From Streptomyces cellostaticus (lineage in GTDB: Bacteria > Actinomycetota > Actinomycetes > Streptomycetales > Streptomycetaceae): a stretch of 32,906 nt of DNA. A program made the translations under genes and the position numbers. Positions 24,596-32,300 of the stretch are shown in pieces. Within the stretch, counting starts at the first letter, position 1. The number at the start of each line of letters is the position of its first letter. Below the pieces are notes generated by a model. It searched no databases and had not been told where the DNA came from. It saw only the letters and a list, made by a program, of their open reading frames with translations. The stretch lies in the NCBI RefSeq assembly GCF_001513965.1, contig NZ_KQ948062.1:1-32906 (forward strand). Reading direction: 5' to 3'.

Positions 24596-25201
24596 CTACA
24601 CCAGGAGCCTCGTGCCCACGACGGTGCTCAGGTCGGGCGCGAGTCGCAATTCGGTCGCGCGGAGGGCGGGATGCTCCAGCCAGTGCAGCCGGGCGAGGTC
24701 GGGGGCACCCTCGTGCAGCGGGGGCCAGCCGGTCGCCGGGGTGAAGTCGTCGACGACGACGGTCCCGCCGGGCGCGAGCACCCGTTCTACGTCAGCGGGC
24801 GCATCCCCGGGCACCTTGCCCTGCCCGCCGCCGTCGAGCACGAGCAGGTCGAAAGGACCGTACTCCTCGATCCGGCGCCAGTCGCCGTTCAGCACGGTGA
24901 CCTCGGGACGGCCGGCGAAGACCTCGGCGGCGAGCCGTGCCCGCTCCGGGTCCCGCTCCACGCTGTACAGCCGGACCCCTGGCCCCGCCCCCGAGGCCAG
25001 CCAGGCCAGGCCGACGCCGAGCCCAGTGCCGGTCTCCCCGATACGGGCCTCGGCGCCGCCTGCCAACGCGTGTAGCAGGCGGCCCTGTTCGGGACGGCAG
25101 GAGTACGGGAAGCGGTGGGTGCGGGCGGCGGTCAGGGCTTGCTGCACGAGGGGCGGGAGCGCGTCCATGCCGGTGTACGCGTCGGTGCCGTAAGCCGCCA
25201 T
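24596..25201 (-). CDS. SAM-dependent O-methyltransferase-like protein
   Basis: A 201-residue class I methyltransferase. Motif I is GETGTGLGVGLAWLAS at 55-70, with ETGTG in place of the usual DxGxG. A glutamate for the SAM ribose follows in YSVERDPERA. The segments VTVLNGDWR, FDLLVLDGGG and LAPGGTVVVDDF correspond to motifs II-IV of catechol-O-methyltransferase-like enzymes. The substrate is unknown. Its ATG at 25201 overlaps the stop of the DUF397 gene as ATGA, placing it third in an XRE-DUF397-methyltransferase operon. That is an unusual partner for a DUF397 pair. It lies 55 bp upstream of the matB start region on the same strand, and read-through into matB is possible. Confidence 0.83.
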   Translation of the reverse strand: MAAYGTDAYTGMDALPPLVQQALTAARTHRFPYSCRPEQGRLLHALAGGAEARIGETGTGLGVGLAWLASGAGPGVRLYSVERDPERARLAAEVFAGRPEVTVLNGDWRRIEEYGPFDLLVLDGGGQGKVPGDAPADVERVLAPGGTVVVDDFTPATGWPPLHEGAPDLARLHWLEHPALRATELRLAPDLSTVVGTRLLV

Positions 25202-25389
25202 CAGCGTCTCTTCAGGGCTTCGATGAAGGGGGTGAAGGCGTCGGCCGGGAAGGTGAGGGTTGCCCTGGCCGGGGCCTTTGAGTCGCGGATGGCTATGTGG
25301 GTGGGTGAGTTTGCGATCTCCACGCATTCGTTTCCGTCGCCCGGACCCGAGTAGGACGACTTCCGCCAGTTGCCCATGGGGTTCCTCAT
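25201..25389 (-). CDS. DUF397 domain protein
   Basis: A 62-residue protein with the family hallmarks NWRKSSYSG near the start, CVEIA in the middle, the IRDSK segment, and FPADAFTPFI near the end. DUF397 proteins are small acidic partners of XRE-type regulators in Streptomyces; several pairs affect development and antibiotic production (the whiJ/bldB-type clusters). ATG 25389 overlaps the regulator's stop codon (ATGA), so the two are made together. It probably binds the regulator and controls its DNA binding. Confidence 0.9.
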   Translation of the reverse strand: MRNPMGNWRKSSYSGPGDGNECVEIANSPTHIAIRDSKAPARATLTFPADAFTPFIEALKRR

Positions 25390-26222
25390 AGTTCCTTCGC
25401 CAGCCTGTGGATGCATTCACGCGACTGTTGAGGGTCGAGTGACGCGGCCTCCACCTTACGGAAACTCGTTCGGTAGGTGTTGAGTTGAGCCTCGGAATCA
25501 ATGAAGGCCGAGCCGTGCAGCGCGTCGCGGACCACGGTGTCCAGCTTGGGCAGGGGGCCGCCCACGTACGTCATCGTGCTGGAGGCTCTGGCGAAGCCGT
25601 CCAGGTCGAAGGGGACGACACGCACGGTGATGTGGTCCGCTTCGGAGAGCTCTAGGAGTCGCGTGAGTTGAGCCCTTGAGGTGGCACGGTCGCTGACTCT
25701 GATCCGAAGTGCCGCCTCGTGGATCACCGCTTCGTACGGGATGGCGAAATCCTGGCGCGCCTTTCGGTGCCTAATGCGCAACTCCAGCTCATCGGCGGTC
25801 AGTTCCGGCAGCCTGGACGAGAAGACGGCGCGTGAGTAGGCCTCGGTCTGCAGCAGACCCGGCACATACAGGATTGCCACGTGGCGTAGAAACCGGGCGT
25901 GGTGCTCCAGCTCGGACAGGTCCAGGAATGGCGTGGGCAGCAGGCCCCGGTACTCCTCCCACCAGCCGTGTGCCCGATCGGTGGCCATGGCGACGAGTGC
26001 GTTGATGAACTCCTCGTCTGTGCAGGCGTAGTGGGATGCGAGGCGGCGGAGTCGTTGTTCGCTCACACCTGCGAGGGCGGACTCGATGTGGGTGATCTGG
26101 GCCGGGCTCACGCCGAGCAGCGCGGCCGCCTGGCGGGAGTTGAGACCCGCAGCTTCACGGAGTCTGCGCAGTTCAGTTGCGAGCCTCATCTGGCGTGCTG
26201 TTGGTTCGCGCCTCTTCACCAT
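25386..26222 (-). CDS. XRE-family regulator with DUF5753 domain
   Basis: A 278-residue regulator. The helix-turn-helix lies at about 12-65 (ELRRLREAAGLNSRQAAALL, then ITHIESALAG). The remainder is a DUF5753 ligand or partner domain with VPGLLQTEAYSRAVF and the VVPFDLDGFA segment. A perfect AGGAGG lies 9 bp before the ATG at 26222. It is the typical whiJ-like partner of DUF397 proteins, encoded directly downstream with an ATGA overlap. The divergent HATPase gene starts 183 bp away. Regulators of this class usually repress their own shared promoter region, so the gap is the likely binding site. Confidence 0.9.
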   Translation of the reverse strand: MVKRREPTARQMRLATELRRLREAAGLNSRQAAALLGVSPAQITHIESALAGVSEQRLRRLASHYACTDEEFINALVAMATDRAHGWWEEYRGLLPTPFLDLSELEHHARFLRHVAILYVPGLLQTEAYSRAVFSSRLPELTADELELRIRHRKARQDFAIPYEAVIHEAALRIRVSDRATSRAQLTRLLELSEADHITVRVVPFDLDGFARASSTMTYVGGPLPKLDTVVRDALHGSAFIDSEAQLNTYRTSFRKVEAASLDPQQSRECIHRLAKEL

Positions 26223-26405
26223 CGACTGGTCCTCCTAACGCGTTCGGCGTCAGATTACGCGATCGGCTTGCCGCGTCCCTAGATTTAGATCTACCGTCAG
26301 TGACGTAGCGCACACGCAGCGGAAGTGCACCGTCCCGTCATGCCACGACGGCTACGGCAATGCCGCCGCGCGCCAATCCCACTCACTGGCTGGAGTTGAT
26401 GCCGC
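26223..26405. promoter_or_regulatory. Divergent promoter region between XRE and HATPase genes
   Basis: These 183 bp separate two divergent starts and must hold both promoters. The AT-richer block TAGATTTAGATCTA near 26280-26293 contains the palindromic core TAGATCTA and stands out from the GC-rich surroundings. It could be part of a promoter or an operator for the XRE regulator. Exact hexamers were not assigned. Confidence 0.4.
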
Positions 26406-26816
26406 ATGCCCGAAAACGAATCCTGGGACTACACGCTCTACATCCCCAACGACCTCAGAGCGGTCACGGTGTGCCGTCGCACCCTGCGTCTGATCCTGAC
26501 GCTGCACGGCCTGATCGGGCTGGTGGACACAGCGGAACTCCTGGCGACGGAGCTGGTCTCCAACGCTGTGCGTCACACGAAGGGGCCGGCTGCCCTCAGG
26601 GTTCGCCGAACGGCGGAGGGGGTGGTGTGGATCGGGGCGTGGGACACGGATCCCGAGCCGCCGGATCCGCCACGACCGTTGGAGCAGGTGGGTGAGCAGG
26701 AGGAAGGCCGAGGTCTGGGCCTGGTTGTGAGGTGCGCGGACTACTGGGGCTGGCAGCCGTCGGCCAGGTTCGGCGACCGAGGCAAGTTCGTGTGGTGCGA
26801 ACTTGCGGCGGCCTAG
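26406..26816 (+). CDS. RsbW/SpoIIAB-like HATPase (anti-sigma-like) protein
   Basis: A 136-residue single-domain HATPase_c_2 protein. The N-box is LLATELVSNAVRHTKG. The D-box region reads WIGAWDTDPEPPD, and the G-box is EEGRGLGLVVRCADYWG. These are small ATP-binding serine kinases or anti-sigma factors. In Streptomyces they often sit beside XRE-DUF397 pairs, and whiJ-type clusters contain exactly these three kinds of gene. No STAS antagonist lies next to it. ATG 26406 has GGAG at 26391-26394, slightly distant. The cluster likely tunes developmental gene expression, but its target is unknown. Confidence 0.85.
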   Translation: MPENESWDYTLYIPNDLRAVTVCRRTLRLILTLHGLIGLVDTAELLATELVSNAVRHTKGPAALRVRRTAEGVVWIGAWDTDPEPPDPPRPLEQVGEQEEGRGLGLVVRCADYWGWQPSARFGDRGKFVWCELAAA

Positions 26817-26848
26817 CTCGTTGATCACGTCATACGAAAGGAGAGCTG

Positions 26849-27733
26849 ATGGTCGGCTCGTCGCATGAGGCGCTGCACCGGATCTTCCAGAAGGACCCCA
26901 CGCTGCTGACTCGGGCCTTACAGCGGGTGCTGGACGTGCCGTTTCCCGAGCCGCGGGAGATTGCGGCGCTGAACGTGGATCTGACGGAGATCGAGCCGGT
27001 CGAGCGTCGGGTGGACACGTTGCTGCGGGCGGAGACGGATGAGGGGACGTATCTCCTCGTGGTCGAGTCGCAGGGGAAGAAGGATGAGCGGAAGCGGGGC
27101 AGCTGGCCGTACTACCTCTCCTACCTGTACGAGAAGTACCGCTGCGAGCCCGTGCTGATCGTCATCACGCAGAGCAGTGCTACGGCGCGGTGGGCGTCGC
27201 GCCCGATTCGGCTGGGTTTCCCGGGCTGGGATTCGCTGACGGTACGTCCACTGGTGCTGGGTCCGGACAACGTGCCGGTGATCGCGGACGAGCGGCAGGC
27301 GGAACGGGACGTACCCCTTGCGGTGCTTTCGGCGATGACACACGGGCGTGGCCCCCAGGCCCCGGCCATACTGGAATCCCTGGCGTCCGCCCTGCGGACC
27401 ATCGACCCCGACAGCGCCGCGGTCTTCGTGCAGTTCGTCGACTCATGCCTGGCCGATCCCCAGGCGAAGCAGATGTGGAGGGATTTGATGACGGCGATCC
27501 AGTACTTCTGGCGACACCCGCTGGCCGAACAGGTGCGCGAAGAGGGGCGGGAACAGGGCCGGGCCGAGGTCAAGGCGGAGATGACGCTGCGCATCCTTGA
27601 GTGGCGCAGCATTCCTGTGCCCGACGACGTCCGCGAGCGGGTGATGGACTGCACGGATCTGGACCAGCTGGAGCTCTGGGCACAGCGGGCGGTGCACGCG
27701 ACGGACGCGGCGGAACTGTTCACGGAGGAGTAG
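26849..27733 (+). CDS. Rpn-like PD-(D/E)XK nuclease family protein
   Basis: A 294-residue protein. Its N-terminal half matches Rpn/transposase-like PD-(D/E)XK nucleases: Asp56 in RRVDTLLRA, and Glu73 with Gln75 in LLVVESQGKK, the E-x-Q variant of the active site. YLSYLYEKY and VLIVITQSS follow. The C-terminal half is helical and ends in a charged region (EQVREEGREQGRAEVKAEM) that looks like a coiled coil. Rpn proteins nick DNA and can promote RecA-independent recombination; actinobacterial copies are numerous and variable, and a defence role has been proposed for relatives. AAGGAG 7 bp before ATG 26849 fixes the start, 32 bp after the HATPase gene, so cotranscription is possible. Confidence 0.78.
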   Translation: MVGSSHEALHRIFQKDPTLLTRALQRVLDVPFPEPREIAALNVDLTEIEPVERRVDTLLRAETDEGTYLLVVESQGKKDERKRGSWPYYLSYLYEKYRCEPVLIVITQSSATARWASRPIRLGFPGWDSLTVRPLVLGPDNVPVIADERQAERDVPLAVLSAMTHGRGPQAPAILESLASALRTIDPDSAAVFVQFVDSCLADPQAKQMWRDLMTAIQYFWRHPLAEQVREEGREQGRAEVKAEMTLRILEWRSIPVPDDVRERVMDCTDLDQLELWAQRAVHATDAAELFTEE

Positions 27734-27758
27734 GGGAGCTCACCGGCTCTCCGGGCTC

Positions 27759-29006
27759 TCACTGGAAGGGAATGTTGAGCCAGGGGCTACCGGGGTCGGA
27801 CATCAGGATCCGATGGGCCTCGACCATGTCCTGATACCACTCCCCGAACTCCTCCTCATCGAAGTGGAGACAGCGCCCGAGGATGTAGCCGGCGGAGAAG
27901 TCCTGCCATGACTTGTAGGACAGGGCGGCGGCCCGCCCCGCCTGGATGACGGCGGACTCGGTCTCCTCCAGCGTCCCGAACCGGGCTCCGAGCCCCCACC
28001 GGGCCATCTTCGAGGCGCGCCCGAGATCCCAGGCGTCGACGGAGGAGACGTACCGGCTCTCATCGAGCACGCCGTCGGCACGCATCCGGGCCTCGTACCT
28101 GGTGATGCGCCCGATGAGCCGCTGGATGCCTTCGATGCGAGCCTCGGTCTCGGACTCGGGCCGAGGCTCGGTCTTGGTAGCACCGTCCTCGGTGACCACG
28201 ACCGAGCCCTCGGAGTTCGCCCGGATGACGTTGGCGGCGGCCTGCCGCCAGTACCCCACGTCGACGTGCCCGCCGAAGTCACGGGCGATAGTGCGGCGCA
28301 TCCCGAGGGTGAAATCCCAGATGGCGCTGTGCGATTCACGCGAAATCAGGTTGGCCAAAGCGCACTGCCAGCCCTCGCGAGCGGTGATGCCCCACCACTC
28401 GCGAAGCCGCTTGCGTTCCAGACGGTAGCCGGTCCCATGCCAAGCCATCGCGTTCCAGACCGAGCCGTTGTTCACGCACAGGAGCGCACCGCAGGCGAGG
28501 CCGTGCGCCACCGGGCCGTGGAGCGGTCCACCGACCTGGAGGGTGTGCAGGCGCATGGAGAAATCGGGACTATCGATGGAATAGCGAGCCCAATTACCAG
28601 AGTGCGGGGGCGCTGAGGGTAGGAACGCCTCACAAGGACTGCCGGGATTCACCACGATCCACGGCGGATCGGTCGACTTCCAAACCCGGGCGAACCACCC
28701 GAAGGTACGGCACTCGAAAATGCGATGTGGCTCCGGCGCGGGCAGCATTCCAACGGTATAGATGGCCCAGATTTCACCGCCGGCTCGCAGGTCGTATCCG
28801 AACACACGATACGTCGCGCTGGGCTCGCTATCTGCCTTGTCCCGCTGTATCTCGAAATAAAGACGATTCTGGGCGAGAACCTTGAAGTAGGCCGCCCAGT
28901 CCTCACGCGCCTTGGCCTCGCACAACGCCTGCTCAATGTCTGTCGGCGGAGTCCAGGAAGGCGGCGCAGGGGGCCCAGAAGCTGCGGACGGCTGAACAAA
29001 TGGCAT
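27759..29006 (-). CDS. DUF1266 domain protein
   Basis: A 415-residue protein. The C-terminal 210 residues carry the DUF1266 pattern. WWGITAREGWQCALANLI opens the domain. Later come the helix around ARIEGIQRLIGRITRYEARM, the signature AWDLGRASKMARWG, and SWQDFSAGYILGRCLHF. The N-terminal half is unrecognised and contains several aromatic strand-like segments. GAGGA 5 bp before ATG 29006 decides this start over an upstream TTG at 29018. It follows the RHS toxin and immunity genes on the same strand, with a 54-bp gap. DUF1266 has no established biochemistry. Its place here suggests a second immunity or accessory gene of the toxin locus, but that is inference. Confidence 0.78.
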   Translation of the reverse strand: MPFVQPSAASGPPAPPSWTPPTDIEQALCEAKAREDWAAYFKVLAQNRLYFEIQRDKADSEPSATYRVFGYDLRAGGEIWAIYTVGMLPAPEPHRIFECRTFGWFARVWKSTDPPWIVVNPGSPCEAFLPSAPPHSGNWARYSIDSPDFSMRLHTLQVGGPLHGPVAHGLACGALLCVNNGSVWNAMAWHGTGYRLERKRLREWWGITAREGWQCALANLISRESHSAIWDFTLGMRRTIARDFGGHVDVGYWRQAAANVIRANSEGSVVVTEDGATKTEPRPESETEARIEGIQRLIGRITRYEARMRADGVLDESRYVSSVDAWDLGRASKMARWGLGARFGTLEETESAVIQAGRAAALSYKSWQDFSAGYILGRCLHFDEEEFGEWYQDMVEAHRILMSDPGSPWLNIPFQ

Positions 29007-29060
29007 TGGTGTCCTCAAGTTTGCGCGAGAGGCGAATTGTGCACTCGGTTGTGCCCCTCA

Positions 29061-29369
29061 TTAATTCTCCAGCCCGTTGTAAATGATGTGATGGACTGGA
29101 GGGCCGACCCTGATTCGGATTTGTTTGCTCTGTTCGTCATGGTAGGAGACCACCCCAGCTACCGACACCCCAACATCCGGTAGCGGCACGGGACTGGAAT
29201 CGGTTGACGTTGGGTTATAAGAGGCAATATCGAGAAATCCGGTAATTTCTGGAGTTTCAGGCAAATCCAAAAAGACTCCAAAGGGAAACTTTGCGTTCAC
29301 TGTTCCCCGCACTTCTGACCCTACAGCGTGTAGACGCTTCGCTTCTTGCCATTGATCTTCAGATGTCAT
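29061..29369 (-). CDS. S1/OB-fold-like probable immunity protein of the RHS toxin
   Basis: A 102-residue protein resembling an S1-type OB fold: GSEVRGTVNAKFPFGVFLDL, a GFLDIASY turn, then GVSVAGVVSYHDEQSKQIRI near the end. Its ATG at 29369 overlaps the RHS stop as ATGA, the classic arrangement for an immunity gene made together with its toxin. This DNA is clearly less GC-rich than the rest of the window, as is the toxin tip, so the two probably moved as one cassette. S1-like small proteins recur as immunity proteins in polymorphic toxin loci; the direct toxin partner is inferred from position only. Confidence 0.75.
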   Translation of the reverse strand: MTSEDQWQEAKRLHAVGSEVRGTVNAKFPFGVFLDLPETPEITGFLDIASYNPTSTDSSPVPLPDVGVSVAGVVSYHDEQSKQIRIRVGPPVHHIIYNGLEN

Positions 29370-32300
29370 CGGTGGCGTATCCTTGGATATTGGTTCAGTT
29401 CTTGGACTTTGCTATTGGGTATTTCGAGTTCAGTGAGAGGGCCGCCTTCGTAGCGGCGTTCGTGCTCCGCGAAGCGTGCTAGATATTCGGATTTTGGTAT
29501 CTGAATCTCTATCACCCCTTCTCCGTAGTGCTTAGCGTACATTTCGGCCAGTTCCCGCTCCTTGGCGAAATACACGAGGCCGTTCAAGTATCGATCGCCA
29601 GGCCCGCCTGGGAAGTCTTCGGCTCGATAGCCATGCTGCTCTTGGAAGTCGCCCTGCCCTCGTTGCGGGGCCTTGTAGATCGACTGCACTTCCTCTGGGC
29701 ACTCGTCTGGAGCCAGTCCGAGATGGTCGGTCCAAATGTGAGGATTATGGACATATGTGGCCGGGTTGGGGGCGGGGGCGAGCCCGAGGGGATCGGGGGT
29801 AAGGTAGCGGGCGGTTTCGGGATCGTAGTGGCGGAAGTAGTTGTAGTGGAGGCCGGTTTCCGGGTCGTAGTACTGCCCCGGGAAACGCAGGGGCGTGTAG
29901 GCGCTGCTGTTCGCTGCCCACGCCGTTGTCCCCCACAGCGTGCTTCTGGTGCGCCAGGCGATGTCGCCTTGCTCATCGATGAGTTCGCTGGGGGTGCCGA
30001 CCAGGTCGGTGATGATGGCGAAGAAGCGGGAGTCGATCTCCTCCTGGGATGCGTTCGCAGCGGTGATGCGTTCCGTTTGGGACAGAGGGCGTAGGCCCTG
30101 GTGGTCCCAGGTGAGGGTGACCGGGTGCGGGAGGTCTACAGACGTTGTGGTCTGTTCGCAGAGGATCGTTCCATCCCAGGTGAAGTCCACCTTTTCCAGG
30201 ACCGTTTCGGCGTCTTCCGCCAGGCGCAGCTTTGCCGTGCGGCGTCCGAGGGGGTCGTAGGTGTAGCGCCAGCGGGCGCCGTCCGGAGTCACTACAGACG
30301 TCAGGCGGTCCTCGGCGTCCCATTCATAGCGCCAGGTGTCCGGCTTGCGCGACAGGCGGGTCTTCTGGCGCAGGGTGATGCGGCCGAGGGCGTCGTGTTC
30401 GTAACGGACGTTGCCGGCTCGGGTGATGCGGGTGCCTGTGTAGGTGCGGGTGCCGACTGCCTCCTGGCCCGGATGGTCTGTCGGCCAGCTCACCTGGGCC
30501 TGGTTGCCCGCCTCGTCGTAGGCGTAGCGCTCCGTCCAGCCAGATGCGTGTACCGCTGTCACCCGTCCCGCCGCGTCCAGATCGAAGCGGCGGGTGCCGG
30601 AGAGGTGGTCGTCGATGCCGATCAGGTTGCCGTCGGCGCGATAGGTGTACGCCCGGTGCTGGACCATGCGGCCTGCGGCACCGGTCACCGACTGGGTCAT
30701 CAGCCGGCCCAGCGCATCGAAGGTGTGCTCCAGGGCGATCGTTCCGCCGATGTGGCGGGCGAGTTCGCGGCCTGCCTCGTCGTAGGTGAGGCCGATGACG
30801 CGGCCCGAGGCCACCATGTCGGTGCGGCGGCCGGCGGCGTCATACGACCATGTGGTGGTGGCGCCGATGGGGGTCGTGCGGCCGGTGCGGCGTCCCAGGG
30901 CGTCATATGTATAGCTCAGCGTGCGGCTGTTGACTGTTTCCGAGTGCAGGCGGCCGTAGCGGTCACGCAGCAGCGTGACCGTCGTGCCCTCCGGGCCGGT
31001 GGCCTGGGCGAGTTGGTCGGTGAGGTCGTAGGCGTAGGTCGTGACCTGGCCGGCCGCGTCCTTGCAGGTCACTTGGCCCAGTTCGTTGCGCTCGAAGGAC
31101 AGGACCTCGCCAAGAACGTTTCTGCGTGAGGCAAGGCGGCCTGCCGCGTCATGGGTGTAGGTGAGGGCGCGGTCGTCAAAGTCCGTCTCCGTGACCAGGT
31201 GGCCCGCTGCGTCGTATTCGTACGTCCATGTCAGGCCCTGCGGGTTGGTGACCTTGGTCAGGCGCAGTTCGCTGTCGTGGTCGAACTCGTAGCGGACCTC
31301 GTCCGGACCGGTGCGGGCGGTCAGCAGGTCGAAGTGGGTGTACTCGAAGCGGGAAATGCCGCCCATCGCATCCGTGTGGCTTGTGCAGTTGCCCTCACCG
31401 TCGTATGTCCATGACTCGGTCGTGCCGTCCGGAGCCGTACGGCCCGACAGGTGGCCTTCTACCGTCCACTCCAGGCGGGTCACCGCACCCGTCGGATCTG
31501 TTGTCGAGATCGCGCGGCCGAGGGCGTCCCGTTCGTAGCGGGTCACAGCGCCCAGCGGGTCCGTCACCTCCACCGGGAGGCCCGCTCGATCGCACACGAC
31601 CCTCGTCGTGTGGCCCAACGGATCCGTCACGGACCTCAGGTGGCCGGCCTCCGTGTACGTGAAGTGTGTGGTCTGGCCTGCCGGGTCCGTCACCGAGGTG
31701 CGGTTGCCTCGCTCGTCGAAGCCCTGCCGGATCACCGTGCCGTCCGGATTGACCACCTTCACCGGAAGGCCGAGTTCGTTGTACTCCGCCCGCGCCTCGC
31801 GGCCGTCCGGGCGTATCACCCTTGTGGTGTTGCCCGCCTCGTCGTAGTCGAATGTCGTCGTGTGGCCCAGCGGGTCGGTCTGGGACAGCAGGCGGTTGTA
31901 GCGGTCGCGGTGGTATCTGGTTTCGGCGCCGAGTGGGTCGATCTCGGCCACGACCTGCCGGGCGTCGTTGACCAGGTAGCGAGTGCTGTGGCCTTCGCCG
32001 TTGGTCGCCGTGGTCACGCGCAGGCCTGTCTCAGGATCCGGTTCCTGGTAGGAGAAGCGCGTGGCCATGTGGCCTGCGGAGCCGGTCTGGGCTGTGCAGC
32101 GGTCCTGGTCGTCGTACTCGTAGGTGTAGCTGCGGTCGTTCGTGTCCGTCCAGGACGTGACCCGGTCCGAGTCGTCGTAGGTGAAGCGGAGCGGCAGGCC
32201 AGAGGAGTTGATGACCTCCGTGAGGTTGCCGTCCGTGTAGCCGAAGCGTTTCAGCTCCGTGTTCGCCCCCGCCAGGTGGTAGGCCGTTACGCGGCCCGAC

